Assembly: GCA_039621445.1 (NCBI GenBank)
Contig: CP154955.1
Location: forward strand, 46,647,540-46,711,539
From: Euglena gracilis
Taxonomy: Eukaryota > Euglenida > Euglenophyceae > Euglenales
Direction: 5' to 3'
DNA length: 64,000 nucleotides
A model generated the notes under the pieces. That model saw only the letters and a list, made by a program, of their open reading frames with translations. It did not search any database and was not told the origin of the DNA. Below, piece by piece: positions 47,954-60,626 of the stretch. The position numbers and the translations under genes were made by a program. Each line of letters begins with the position of its first letter. Positions within the stretch are counted from its first letter, which is position 1.

Positions 47954-49868
47954 TCTATCTATATATATCTATATATATATATATATATACACATATATAT
48001 ATATACATACATATATATATACATACATACATACATATATAGATATGTGTGTGTATATATACATATATACATATATATATATAATATATATATGTATATA
48101 TATATATATAGTCTTGCCACACACACATACATACATACATACATACATACATTACATGCATATATACATACATACATACATACATACATACATACATACA
48201 TACATACATACATACATACATACATACATACATACATACATACATACATACATACATACATACATACATACACACATACATACATACATACATACATACA
48301 TACATACATACATTTATTCATATACATACATACATACATACATACATACATACATACATACATACATACATCAATACATACATACATACATACATACATA
48401 CATACATACATACATACATACATACATACATACATACATACATACATGCATACATACATACATACATACATACAAACATACATACATACATACATATGTA
48501 GATATGTGTGTGTATATATACACACACATACATATACATATATACATACATATATAGATATGTGTGTATATATACATATATACATATATATGTATAAACA
48601 TATATATGTATATTTATATAGTCTTGCCACACACACACACATACATATACATACATACATACATACATACATACATACATACATACATACATACATACAT
48701 ACATACATACATACATACATACATACATACATACATACATACATACATACATACATACATACATACATACATACATACATACATACATACATACGTACGT
48801 ACATACATACATACATACATACATACATACATACATACAAACAAACATACATATATACATACATACATACATACCTACATACATATGTATATATGTATGT
48901 GTATATACACACACACATATATATACATATATACATACATATATATGTGTGTGTATACATACATACATACATACATATATACATATATATATATGTATAT
49001 ATATGTATATATGTATATATATGCATATATGTATATATGCATATACATATGTATATATATGTATATACATATATATGTATATATATACATGTATACATAT
49101 ATATGTATATATGTATATATACACACACATGTATATATATGTATATATATGTATATATATGTATGTATGTAGGTATAAATATATGTATGTATATATATAT
49201 ACTGCGATGCTTTCAAGTTAGGCATAAAATTAGGCCGAAATCGTAATCATAACCCTACTCCATCATTCACGCAAAAATTTTTTGACCCCCTGGGGCTACT
49301 ACTTGGACCCCCCCCCCTGGGGGCCAAATAGTAGCTTGCTGATATATATATGTATATATATGGCTATATATACATATGTACATATATATGCATATATGTA
49401 TATATACATATATATGTATGTATATACATACATATATATGTATATGTGTGTGTGTGTATAGATACATATATACATATATATGTACATACACAACATATAT
49501 ATGTATGTATGTACACACATGGATGTGAATTATAATAAAATTCTTGAAAAATTTCATTTTTTTAGCAAAATTTGCACTTGTTTGTTGTTTGGCTTCTGGC
49601 ATTATGTTCTTTGGTGGAATAAAAAGAATGATTGTCCAGAACATGCATTTTGGCGTACAACGTATCATTCTGCATAGCAATGAAAATTTTGAATCCGGAG
49701 GAGGGTAAATCTTATCTAAGTCCTTTGCAGCAGAAAAATGGACATCCCGAGAGGTCCTGAAAGCATTTGCATGCAACTAGCATTTTGTGTTTATTTGCTT
49801 TTTTTCGTGTAGTGTGTTTCTTGTTTTCCCCTCCCTGCAAGGCTTGCGTGTGTGTGTGTGTGCATGCA

Positions 49869-49921
<53 letters not shown>

Positions 49922-52900
49922 ACGTGCGTGTGTGTGTAAACCCCCAAGTAATATTTCCTCCGGGAATTTTATTTGGTTGGCTAAAATCCACCCCCAGGGG
50001 GTTGACTACTATGTTTTATATCATTTTGGGGGGGGGGCATTATTTGGCAACATTTTTGTAGTTTTGTAGTTTTTTTTGGTATCCCAAGGCCACCTGCCAG
50101 ACCATGGGTTCAAATTGACACCCCACATTCCTCAACTTTCCAATATATAAAAACCCCAAATAATATCCCCCCAAATAATATCCCCCTCAAATAATATCCC
50201 CCCCCCAGATTATGTTCCCCCCGGGACCCGACTCTGGCCGCCAAAATAATGTTCCCCCATTTCTTCACTGGCTGCCACATAAAAAAACTGAGTGTTCCTG
50301 AGAGATGGAACCATGGTTTTGTGCAAAACCATGTTCAGATTGAAGAATGGAATGGAAAATGACAAGCTGCATATTTCTCAGGCAAAAAATTGCACCTCCC
50401 ATGGGCTTTGATCCATGATGAATATCCAAGAGAGAGATACAACACATTTCACAATTGAAAATTTTCGGGGTAGGTTTAGAATTGTTAGGACTGTAATTAA
50501 GCCCAACTCCCGTCCATCCAGTTTTCTGGCAGGGGCAGCGATTTTCCCAAAGGTGGCAGAGGAACAGGGGAAGAAAACAGTCCCGGCCGTCGTGCGGTCG
50601 CCCCTCGCAGGGACTGGCCGCCCTTTCCTGAAGTCCCGAAAACGGATTTTTGGCTTTGGGGTTGATTGAAAGGGAAAAAAACCGGTCGTCAGGCCAGACG
50701 TTAGACCAATGGGCAGAGGATAGGCAAAAGAGGCCAGATAGGCTAACCTAACCCTAACCCGACTCCGCCAATAACACGAAGGTAACTAACCCTACTCCTT
50801 CAAAAACTCCAAGGTCACGAGTATCCAAGCGCACACCTCCCATATATACAGATTCTAGGAACATCCTGGTTCTAAAAATATGTAAAAATTTGTTGAACAA
50901 AAGATCTAAAACTAGATAAAGAATTGACAAAGACAACAACAAAAAGTCCGTGGGGAAAACCAGGGTCGAAATGTGGGACTTTTCGATAGATCCCAGCAGA
51001 AATCAAAAAAACATCTGAGAGAACACACACACACACACACACAACCACAAAAATATATATACGGGGAGAAAACACACACTTTAAAAGGGGGAATTTCTGG
51101 GGCTGCCAATTTTTGGGTTTCGAGACAAAATTCGGCAAAAAATTGCATTTCGAATGGTTAATTACACGCAACAGGGGTTGCTTGCTGGCAAAAATCATTT
51201 AATCCAAAAAAAATCACCACCGCATCCCAAACCGCGGCTGACACACCTGGGGCGCCGTTCTCCACCTTGTACCCGCCGTCATCGATGACAAGCCCACAGA
51301 CACCGCACTTGAAGCAAGCCAAGTGCCACACCCCATCCAGGGCCTGACAAGGAAAGCCAAAGACAAAGTGCTGAGGGGGCCCAAATACCAATTGTCCGCG
51401 ATGGCTTGCAAACACGGCACACAAGCCAGCGAAAGAGGCCGGCACAACAATAATACAAAAATCAGAAAACTTTTCTACCATTCAACAGCCATGGATGCCA
51501 CAGCGCGCGTGCACGCACCCCACTTGCCCACCTACCCACAAACCCACCACCACCCACCCACCCACCCACCCACACATGTGTGTGTGTTGGTGTGCGTGTG
51601 CGTGTGTGTGTGTGCGCGCGCACGCGCGTGTGTGTGTGTGTGTGTGTGCACATGCACGCACGTTGCATCCGATGGCGAGCACAGAAATACAACACTATTC
51701 ATATTTCCCTGGAAGCACGATCCTCAGATGAAATCGATGCAACAATGGACGCCTGCCAAAGAGATGGTATCCTTTTGAAAACATCAACTTGACGGTTGAA
51801 GCCTGAATTCCATCAAACATTCAAGAGCATACCTCCACAAACTTTTTCTCGTTGATGGGAGAGGAGCATCCCTTGCAAATCTTGGCCGGCCCTGACACAG
51901 AAATGGAGACCGTCTTCAATTGACCCAAACCCAACACACAAAAACATACAAAATATGCCGTTCCAACTGAGTCTGCGTTGAAAAAAGGTTCTATCTCAGC
52001 GATTCTAGGTTGGAATAAAAAAAAACAATTGCCAGTTGACGCACACACACACACATTCACAAAAAACGGTTGGTGAGCATTTCCTTTATCTTTTCAATGG
52101 ACAACAATGTTCCCTTTCAGCTCAAACCCTCACAAAAACCCCCGCAGTGATCCCCCGTGGACCCTTCCACCGCAGGCAGCCAGCGCATCCCACACCGATC
52201 CGGCAGTTGCGGTGGAACGCCTTGGGCCCCTCCACCTTGAACTCCGCCTCTTTGATGGGCAGCCCGCATGTGCCGCAAGTGAAGCAGTCCGGATGCCATG
52301 GCTGAGGGGCAGGGGATGGGGTCAGTGAGGGGCAGGCACTTCGGTCACCGCCCATTTTGGGAATTGACAGGGCCCCTGTCGACTTGGCCCTGGTCGACAA
52401 ATAATCGGCCGTTGGAGGAGGGGGGGGTATGCCAAGAGAAAAATATATCTCGACCATATATCATATATCACGACCGCACAACAATATCTGAGGTTTTCTC
52501 TGGGGTTATTTTGTGAGTCATTTCGACAATCTCAAAAAAATTTGGCCATTGTGACGGATTTGGCAATTTTGGGTAGTTTTCCAAAATATGGTCCAAAAGC
52601 AGCCTACAATTGGCCAACAGTGGCTGTAAGTGGCGAAATGCAACCAAACGCAGTCAAAACGAATTGGAACCAGCAAGGATCTAAACGCCCTCACCGCCCA
52701 TAGTGTGAAGACCACCCAGAGCGGGGAGATGTCGGTTTGGGGGTCTGCATTGTCAGGCCCATGCTGCAACCCCCCCCCCAAAAAAACAGTGTGGGTTTGA
52801 AAAAAATGCCGTGCCTGCCCACAAGCGACCCACCCCTGTGTGACTGCGCCATCGCCCCAACCACTGCACACTTCCCTTCACGATGATACCAATGACCAGT

Positions 52901-55900
52901 GCCCCTCAGGGCGCCCAACAAACAACAAAGGAAATGAAGAAATTGGCATGATTTGTGTGCTGAAAAGCAAATCAAACCACTCAAACCTCCCAAAAAATAC
53001 AACCCACCCACTACAAGCTGGCTTCTGTTTGAGGGACTGCAGACAGATCACACACACCTTGTCAAACATTGTGATGACTGGCGACCCGAAGGCCATGGCT
53101 TTGTTGCATCCAGCACAGAGAGTGGAGGACGGTCCACTGGGGGCTGAGAGACAAATGGATTGTTGCAGAGAAAAGTGTTGGCACAAACACCTACCGCTTA
53201 AAAAGATAGCGCGCTGTGCAACAATTTCTATATTTTACGCACTGTATCAACCATTTGGGGTTTGGATTGTGCATACATTTGTGCGTGCACTCGCGGGTGT
53301 GTGAGCTCGAAGATAAACGTGTGGATATTCCTCCGCCCGCATCATGCATGTGGGTTAAGCATGGCACACATAAACAAATATGCATTGAAGAATAAAGGTG
53401 ACGATTATTCTCACCTTTATAAGCAAGAACCCTTTTCAGGGTTGTCGGATACTTAAGAAAAAATACTTGCGTCTATTGCTTTTCTACTCAAATGATTTCA
53501 GCAAATATCTGTCTTGCGCAGCACGATGCTTCGATTCTAAAATGATGAAGATGTTAATTGTTTCTTGAGTGTCCAGCAACGGGATTTCGCACTTGAATTA
53601 GGAATCCCTCCCCCGCAATCGGTTGGTCGATCCTCCCCCCCTCCCCCATCCCCTGAAAAAGCAGGCCTGACCATTGAATTTTGCCTGCTCCCAAAAGCTG
53701 GGGGTTTGAGGGGCACACGAGCTGGGGCTTTCGGCACGCATTCGGGATGGTACGGTGCATCCGCCAGGATCATGAACTTCCCCGTCGTGATGGTCTTCTT
53801 ACGCTGGCGGGGAGGTGCTGCGCCGACGCAATTGCGATGCATTGCACATGGCGTTGCTGCCGCGGGGATGGGCCGTACCCTTGTTGGCCTCCAAATCAAA
53901 AGCAGTCAATCGCTTCCACACCCTGCCAGGATGGCGAAACCCACATCGGCCACGAGGATTGAGAGATGTGTGGTTGACCATCCGCTAACTTTGGCTTTTT
54001 ATATGAAGTTTGGTTTTATTCCTCACAGAATTCCACTTCGGGCTCCTTCCAAAGAGCTCCCTCCCAAACAGCTGTAGTCGGTGCAGAGGGCAAGACAAGA
54101 GGACTGGAGAGGGACAACGGGGGGATGAGGCAAAAAAAGGAACAAAACCATGGACGAAGGTGGGGGTGGTCCTGACAAAACTGCACGGTGACTCTCCAAC
54201 AACGCCGGAGGACCAAGCTCTGGCAACTCTGCTGACTCAGGGACGGAAACCCAAAATTAGGAATCAGCACCGCCCAGTGCAGGCGGCACAGGTGAAGCAG
54301 TCCGAATGCCACTGCTTGCCCAGCGCGTTGATGGAGTTGGCCCCGAGGGGCTTGGAACACTGGCAGCAGACCTCCCCTGTGACGAAAGAGAATTGACACG
54401 AGGCACGGCACCGCGAGGGGGTTGGTTGGTTTGGAAGCCACGGGTGTCCACAGTGGGCAATTCCAGCTTTGCTTGCCTGGAGGAAGGAGACAAGACTTGC
54501 CGGGATGGCATTTTCAACTGCGGCTTCGCACATGCAAACTGGGTAATTTTCTTTCCAGAACAGCCACAGATCGGTTCCACGCCTGGTTCATTTCTCTTCA
54601 CTTGGGGGTGGTGAGGGGGGTGAGGGCACAACAACCATACAAACAAGAGCACACCTTTCATAGCAGACAAGCACTCTGAATGGTACGGGCTCCCTTTGTC
54701 AACTGCGAACTTCGAGGCCCAACCCAGAGCTCTTTTCAGAACTGGAAACCCCGCGCCACATCATACCTCACCGACCTGGGGGGTCACATTCCATTGCTAA
54801 AGAACCAGTCAACCACTTTTGACAAACAGTGAGTCGCTTCCGACCCGTGGGAGGGGGGCATTGGGGCACGTCACCTGCCATGAATCAAAAATCACGCTCA
54901 TTATACCGTTTACATGGGGTTCGACTGGATTTTGGTCCGCCGCAAACATTGACCTTAAACTCCAAAAAACCCAAAAAGGTATCCTTCAGCGACACAGTAT
55001 CCACAGTATCAGTAAAAATGGAACGTTGCCTGCGGGGGGAATTGGGGGTAAAAAAATTGCGTGTTGGAGCTGGAAAAAATTGGCGGTCTTGGCCAAAAAG
55101 GTGGAAAATATTACTCAAAATATTACTCGGGCAAAGAACACAGAAAATTTTTTGGAGCGGTCCCCGCCAAAAAAAAACAAAACAAAAAATGCATATTTAT
55201 TCTGTTTGATGTCCATCAATTATCATGTCCATCCATCAATGTCCATCATTTTCCATCCATCAATTAGGATGTAAGAATATTTTGAACCCCTTCAATTAAT
55301 AACCCCTTGGGGCTATTAATTGGACAGTTGGCAAAAATCCTAGAAACTGGGGAGGTATTATTTGTATGTTTGCGTTCAAAATTGGTCGAAACATCCTCAG
55401 CGGTGTTGACTGTCCATACAGCGATTGATGGTAATCTGATGAGGGACGTATACAGGGTTTCCGGAGAAGGTTGTGCCCCACCACAACTTTGCTGATTGTC
55501 TCAGTGGCTAAAGAAGCCAACCAATTCATGAGACCGTCACGTGGCCAAAGAGTGGCTTTCTTTGATCTGACCCTCGTGCTTTGAGGATGTCTGGGATGGG
55601 GGAGCTTTTATTTGGGGGGCAGCTATCAAATGGTGGGGGAGCTGTTAATGGGAGGATTACAAATTAACAACACAAAAATCTGAATTTTCAGGCTGAAACT
55701 GTTTCATCAATATCGCAGAAAAATGGTATATTTTCCGAAAACTGTGAGGAAATATCGGAGGCAGGGTAATTGATCTTGCCATTTTTCATTTTGACCATTC
55801 CAATTTTCCACACCTGCAATCCCCCCATCACTTTTTCCCAGCGTCAGAATGGGGACCCGCCCCAGAACAGCTCTGGCAGAAGTGTGTGACCACCCCCACC

Positions 55901-56310
55901 CTGGGTTCATTCTGTCGCTGACAAGGTTCACCACAGGGCCCCTCCTCACAACAAAAAAACAGACCCCTGGCCCCAATGACCTTGTCACAGTGACCGCAGC
56001 GGAAGCAATCAAAGTGCAGCTTCTTGCCCATCGCCTCGATGAACTGCCCGGCCGGGATGGACTTCGTGCATTTCTCACACTGCGGGGTGTGCAAACCGAA
56101 AGGGCTCCTAAAACAAACCGAGCCCCACAATACAATACCCCCCAACAACGGAAAGTGGCGCATGAGGAAAACACCCGTAAAGCTTATTGATGGGTTGGAA
56201 ATTTGGTTGATTCCGTGCGTATGAAAGCTTTGAGTCATTAAATATGTGTCGAAACACAAATCCTCAAACACATGTGTGTTTCTGATAACGCATACCAGCG
56301 TGGCCGCCAT
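43369..56310 (-). CDS. Four-LIM-domain protein with Ser/Pro/Ala/Lys-rich tail
   Basis: LIM domains bind zinc and mediate protein-protein contacts, often at the cytoskeleton. Start ATG at 56310: MAATL, then donor GTATGC. Exons: 56310-56296; 56079 to about 55900 (CEKC...[13 protein letters not shown]1); 54376-54271 (CCQC...[13 protein letters not shown]2); 53803-53719 (YHPEC closes LIM2); 53143-53058 (CAGC) with 52301-52196 ([10 protein letters not shown]...FHRNC), LIM3; 51891-51833 (CKGC) with 51343-51247 ([10 protein letters not shown]) and 46292-46141 (HSAC), LIM4; 45486-45415, 44935 to about 44725 and 43439-43369 give a tail rich in SPAGSPK-type repeats. Most LIM3-LIM4 junctions are in phase with GT-AG. 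LIM1's second half and the joins between the tail exons are unresolved. The LIM2 junction is odd (see findings). Confidence 0.85.
43627..43805. repeat. (TA)n microsatellite
   Basis: TA array with ATAGATA variants, within a wholly AT-rich stretch in an intron of the LIM gene. Confidence 0.95.
44191..44439. mobile_element. Fold-back element carrying telomere-like TTAGGG repeats
   Basis: Long inverted arms: CCACTATAGG..., poly-G, a T-tract, TTAATGATGGA, AGGGTTAGGGTTAGG on the left, and the complementary AACCCTAACCCTACTCCATC, ATTAACAC, poly-C, TGTAGTGG on the right. GGCCTAA-type sequence fills the loop. No target duplication found. Related half-elements lie at about 49240-49340 and 24600-24640. 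Intronic in the LIM gene. Confidence 0.6.
46456..46532. repeat. (AC)n microsatellite
   Basis: Pure AC array inside the long LIM-gene intron region. Confidence 0.97.
46860..47225. repeat. Interstitial telomere-like CCCTAA/TTAGGG patches
   Basis: ACCCTAACCCTAATCCTAACC near 46870, GAGGGTTAGGGTTGGGG near 47044, and TAACCCTAACCCTAATCC near 47178: imperfect telomere-type hexamers in opposite orientations. They lie in the 51246-46293 intron. Confidence 0.8.
47340..49205. repeat. Compound (ACAT)/(TA)/(CA) microsatellite with higher-order units
   Basis: Four units begin with TTGCCACA followed by a CA tract (about 47337, 47673, 48113, 48623). Each then runs ACAT array, often TTACATGCAT, more ACAT, then GTATATATGTGTGTATATAC and a TATATA stretch. 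The structure implies amplification of the whole compound unit. It fills the middle of the LIM-gene intron 51246-46293. Confidence 0.9.
49340..49530. repeat. TATG/TATA microsatellite
   Basis: Irregular TATATATG and TACATA units, separated from the previous array by a half fold-back element at 49215-49338. Confidence 0.9.
49849..49940. repeat. (GCGT)n microsatellite
   Basis: GCGT tetranucleotide array flanked by short GT runs. Confidence 0.97.
50148..50270. repeat. AAATAATATCCCCC tandem repeat
   Basis: Three close copies of a 14-15-bp unit AAATAATATCCCCC and two diverged copies (ATTATGTTCCCCC). Confidence 0.85.
51575..51660. repeat. (GT)n/(GC)n microsatellite
   Basis: Mixed GTGTGC/GCGCGC run in an intron of the LIM gene. 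Confidence 0.9.
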
Positions 56311-57584
56311 TGTCGAGGGAAAACACTGTGGAAAGTGAAGGGAGTAGAAGCACGTTCTTTCCACCGTTTAGACACTAAATGATTTTGGATTGTTGTGTAA
56401 ACTGGCATATAAATGAAAGACACTCAAATATAAAGCAATTTGAGAATTGAGGGGAAAATTTTGACAAATGATTGCTACTTTATTGCTTAAATGCCGAAAA
56501 TTGATCACACCAGGCTTGCCTCTGTCCATCACACCCAAAATACCACCTAAACTTGCCACAGAATTATTTTAACTTATTTTGTCTATAAAAATGTGTTTTT
56601 GTCTGGGCTTGATGTTCATTGGCTCCTGAATCCTTCATGATTTCTATTTTCTCGTCATCACCACAAAATTAAAAAATGAAAATGAAAAAAATAAATTGTT
56701 AAAAAATGAAAAAAAATTCCGTTTCTGGCGGACCCCCCCCCACGTGGGTTCGGTTCAGTGTCCAAAAGGTTTCAAAAATAAAAGGGAAACATACAAAAGG
56801 ATGCAGGCGGTTAAAAATTATGGGACACAAAAAGCGTGGGAAAGAAAATTATGTCAAAAATCATACGAACATTCTGGGTTTGAAAACAATGTGGGAAACT
56901 TCCAATTTTTGAAAACGGGAAAATCGATTTTGAAAACAAATGAAGAGAAAATGTGTTATAGGTGAATGTGCAGTGTGTGGCGACCATGTCTGTGATGGTC
57001 TGCGCTTCTAACCACACTCTACAATTTGTCCCATTTAACCCTTGGACAATGGCTGCCATCCAGAGGCCCGTCAATCTGTTGTTCATGTGACGACAGCTCT
57101 CCACCTGAAGGTTGAGGGAAAGATACGATGGACAAAAAATACGGAAAAAATACCTGCACCGGTAATTTTTGCTGAGACTGCATTATATGCAGGATCTCGC
57201 AGAGGTTCATCCACTTCCACCAAACGGGGCCGTGCGCGTTGCCCTACGAAGCTGAATCTTGATGCATTAACTGATAGTTTGACTCGACCTTTGCACCCAC
57301 AGTGCGAGTGCCTTCCCCAAGCAGTTCTTCTGTGGTGTGAAAGAGCTCCGCGCTACACAATGATGGGGATTGGGGAGGTTGGGTTTGGAGGCAAGGGCGT
57401 CGCCGTTCAGGGGCGGGCTGGGGCTCAGAGAGGACGAAATGAGGGCGGGAGAGCGGTTCAGCGGCGGGAGAGCGGTTCAGCGGCGCTGCCGCCGAGAGTC
57501 CGCCGCGGCCCCCTCCGCTGCCTCGGGGGGCGGGGGTGACTGCGGGACAGGGGTGCTGAGGTATCGTGCGGGGGTGTGGGGGGG
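56311..57584. other. Intergenic region between the RPB8 stop and the LIM start
   Basis: About 1.27 kb. The part next to the LIM ATG (56310-56700) is AT-rich and would contain the LIM promoter. The part nearer RPB8 is GC-rich (57400-57580). No supported exon, and no TATA box I would assign. Confidence 0.5.
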
Positions 57585-59847
57585 TCAACTCTGCAGTTTC
57601 CGGACCAGGCAGTAGACGATGCCGTCGATCTCGAAGTCTTTCAGGTCGTGCGGCTCCCCTACGGTGCGGTGGGCAGCCCACTGAAACCAGACATGGTTCG
57701 CCCGACCTGAGCCCTTCCAAATCGGTCACTCGAACCTGCTCTCCAAATCGGTCAATCGGCGGCGGGGGGGGGGAACCAGTCACTGCCCCTCTCGGGGGGG
57801 GGGGGTTGACCTGCTTCAGGATTCAGAGGAACTTGAGACGAGTTGCAGCCAGAAACATACTGTTTCGGGTGAAAGATTCGGGGCTGGGGGCCGGTGGCCA
57901 ACTGGCTGGGGTTGGCTGTGCACCATTTTGGGAGTTTTCATTTTTGGGGGAGCAATTCCGCTTCTTTTGCCCTGAAAGCCCCCAAAGCGTGGGATGCCAC
58001 AGTGGTGTTGAGGGGCACACCCACGATCTTCTGCAGCAGCCCGCCGTAACTGACGTACACCGCTCTGCGAGGCAGTCGCGGAGGGGGAGGGGGCGGCCCT
58101 GCCCATGTGACGCTCGCTGCGGAGGCACATGATCACCACACAGGGGACCATCACATTCAGAGGAGATTGTGCAGAAGGGGTCAGGGGCGTCGGGTGCAAC
58201 CGCGCAGGGATTGGAATCCAAATCCTCTTTTTTGGTTTCTTGAAGAATCGACGCCGCTGAGAAAGGGGGGAGATCGACCCCTTAACCAAGGGAAAAGCAC
58301 GTTGTCCAAAACTGAGTGCAGCCTGAGCAGCGGAGACTGCAGCCTTAGTTAATACCGTCGGCCAAGGCCCCTGAGATTTCTTTTGTTTTGCGCTCTTCTT
58401 GCCGAACATCCTCCTGGTGGCGCAGCTTGTTTCAAAATTGCATTTTCTTCCCGCCTCCGACGCTTGGAAGAAACTGGACTTTGAGATAGAAAACAACCAA
58501 TTTAGTACTTCACAGCACCAAGAACGCAAATCCAAGGTTCCAAATGTCACCAAATATGCAAACATCAAACTTCACCAAATGATCCAAATGATCATTTGCA
58601 CACATCTGTTATGATATGATGAATTCTGCAGCGCCATTGTTTTACAGCCTCTGTGGATCTTATTCATTCAGAACATATCTTCTGCCGGAATTCCAATGAC
58701 AATCTAGCTCAGGAAAAAAATCAAAAAATTATATATACCAAACTACCCAGCTTCCTGGCACAAACCTTGAAAGACAACTCCCCTCTACAGGATGATTCGG
58801 CAATAGGAAAGCAGTGCGTGACAGACTGGGCACCAGGCAGACGTACTACCCACACGCACACGGTGGGACTTAGTAGGGGGGGGGCACACATCCGCTGCAT
58901 CTGGTTCGGCACGGCGTCCACCTTGTACACCCGACCGCACGTCACATACTCATACTTGTCCATCAGCGACGGTTTCTTGCCCATGCAGAGCGCCTTGTCG
59001 AAGTACTCTGGGGATGGCTTGCCTGGGGCAGTGGGTGTGGGGAATGGGGATACGGGGCTGATTTCTTCGTGTCCTGGATGCATAAAAAGTTTGTTTCTTA
59101 CACCGTGTATTATGCCCTTCCAGAATGCCACATACGACAAGCAAACAACATACACATGTACAAAACACATGTAAGCATATGCCATGGATATACTTAACTA
59201 GCAAAAAGCGAACTGGGGAAATTGGTAATGGACAATTATCGGGGAGAGCTCATTTTTGCTTCCAAGTCTTGGATTACTTTGAGGAAGTTTGTGGTCATTT
59301 GACAATTTTCCCAGGATAAAAACATACCGGTGTCCCAATTGTAGAGCACGGATTCTCAGAGCACTGCAGCCCAGGCCACCTCATCCGGGGCATCGCACAC
59401 CTTCCAGGTCGATGGTCTTCGCCCATGCCATCGCCAGCCGCATGCCGCAGTCCACCGGGTACACGTCGATGTTGACGTCCATCGTGCAGTCCATCTCGTG
59501 CCGCTCGCTGCGCAGCACCGCCCGCGACACTGCGCCGCGGCGGACGATTCCCCAGTCACGAAATTGGCCAGACGATGCAGGCGCCTGAGCCCAAAACCCT
59601 TCAACGGAGCAGGCCTCCCTGGGGGTTGTCGTTCTCTTTTGCTGTGGGTTTGCCCATAACTGGCAAGCCCCCCTGAAGGAGGAGTGGGTACTTCGTCGTG
59701 AGGTTTCAGCAGAAATGAAATAACGAGCCAAAAAAATTGCAACAAAAAAAGAGAGGCCATTTGCGGCGGGGACACACCTAAATCGAACTTGCGGCCCTCT
59801 GGGTCCAGCTCCTTCACCTCAAACGTGTCCTCCAACATCACAGCCAT
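57585..59847 (-). CDS. RPB8: RNA polymerase I/II/III shared subunit RPB8 (RPABC3), complete
   Basis: RPB8 is an OB-fold subunit shared by the three nuclear RNA polymerases. Exons: 59847-59778 (MAVMLEDTFEVKELDPEGRK), 59529-59401 (MDVNIDVYPVD), 59022-58890 (DKYEYVTCGRVYKV), 58064-58021 (AVYVSYGGLLQKIVG) and 57658-57585 (FEIDGIVYCLVRKL, TGA). Lengths 70+129+133+44+74 = 450 nt, i.e. 149 residues, against about 150 in animals. All four introns are GT-AG and all junctions are in phase. Hallmarks of the family are present in order: an EDTF-V---DPEGRKFD start, DVNI-VYPVD, the YEYV-GRVY strand, YVSYGGLL and a final VYCLVRKL. Donors are GTGTGT once and GTGTGC three times. It lies 780 bp downstream of the RRM gene's stop, in the same direction. 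Confidence 0.97.
57700..57815. other. Trace of the CAGTCAGTCAC-type repeat in RPB8 intron 4
   Basis: TCGGTCACTCGAACC, TCGGTCAATCGG and ACCAGTCACTGCCCC beside long G runs. This resembles the modules of the 13640-13960 element but is too short to define ends. Confidence 0.35.
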
Positions 59848-60626
59848 CGTGGAAGGCTGTCACACACGGCAATGCAATGCAGTGCAACGAATAGAGGTTT
59901 GGTGCCAATTACACTCTACGCACTTTGCTGCCTGGAATTAAAAATCTTCTATACAAAGCACAATGTGTATACACTTTTTAAATGCCCACAAATATAATTT
60001 CATACTGCATTCATCAATTTGCATTTAAGCGCTGTTGTTGGCGTTTTGCTGGTGTTTGCAGGTGTTTTGGGTCGCAGGGTGGAGCAGGCTTTTGCTTTTC
60101 AAGCGGCCGCGGTCCTTTGCAGTTTTAGGTTCCAAAACCCCAAAATCACTGTGCAATCCTGCTGTATTCGAACTGGACCGGAATTTGGGTGGGACGGGCG
60201 AACACAAATTGAACTGAATGAACAACCCCAAAATCCGGAAATGAGGCAAAAATAAATTAGAATAATCAGAACAACCCATTGAGGTCCAATTTTTCCCGCC
60301 TGTCGTTCGCCGTTTTTTGTTCCTTCCAAAGCAAAAAAAAAAACAATTGACATCTGGCTTGCCGGTCGTTTAAACCGTTGACGGGAGGGGGTATGGGGTT
60401 GAAATAAGTTGCTGGCCAGTTTGGCATAAAATTCCCATCGACTTATCTGGAAACAAGAAATAATCCTCTGTGCATTAAACATAAGATTTGACAAACTGCG
60501 TCACTCGGTTTGTATAATTTGTTGAATCCTTCGAATATGTTATCCGACCCTGAATGCTGTTGCAACAAATGGTGTGAAGAAAGCAGCAAGCAGGCATCGC
60601 AGCAGGTGATTGGGAGGGGTGCGGGA

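Noticed and set aside
47197-49246. Several 200-440-codon frames
   Set aside because: They read through compound ACAT/TA arrays inside a LIM-gene intron.
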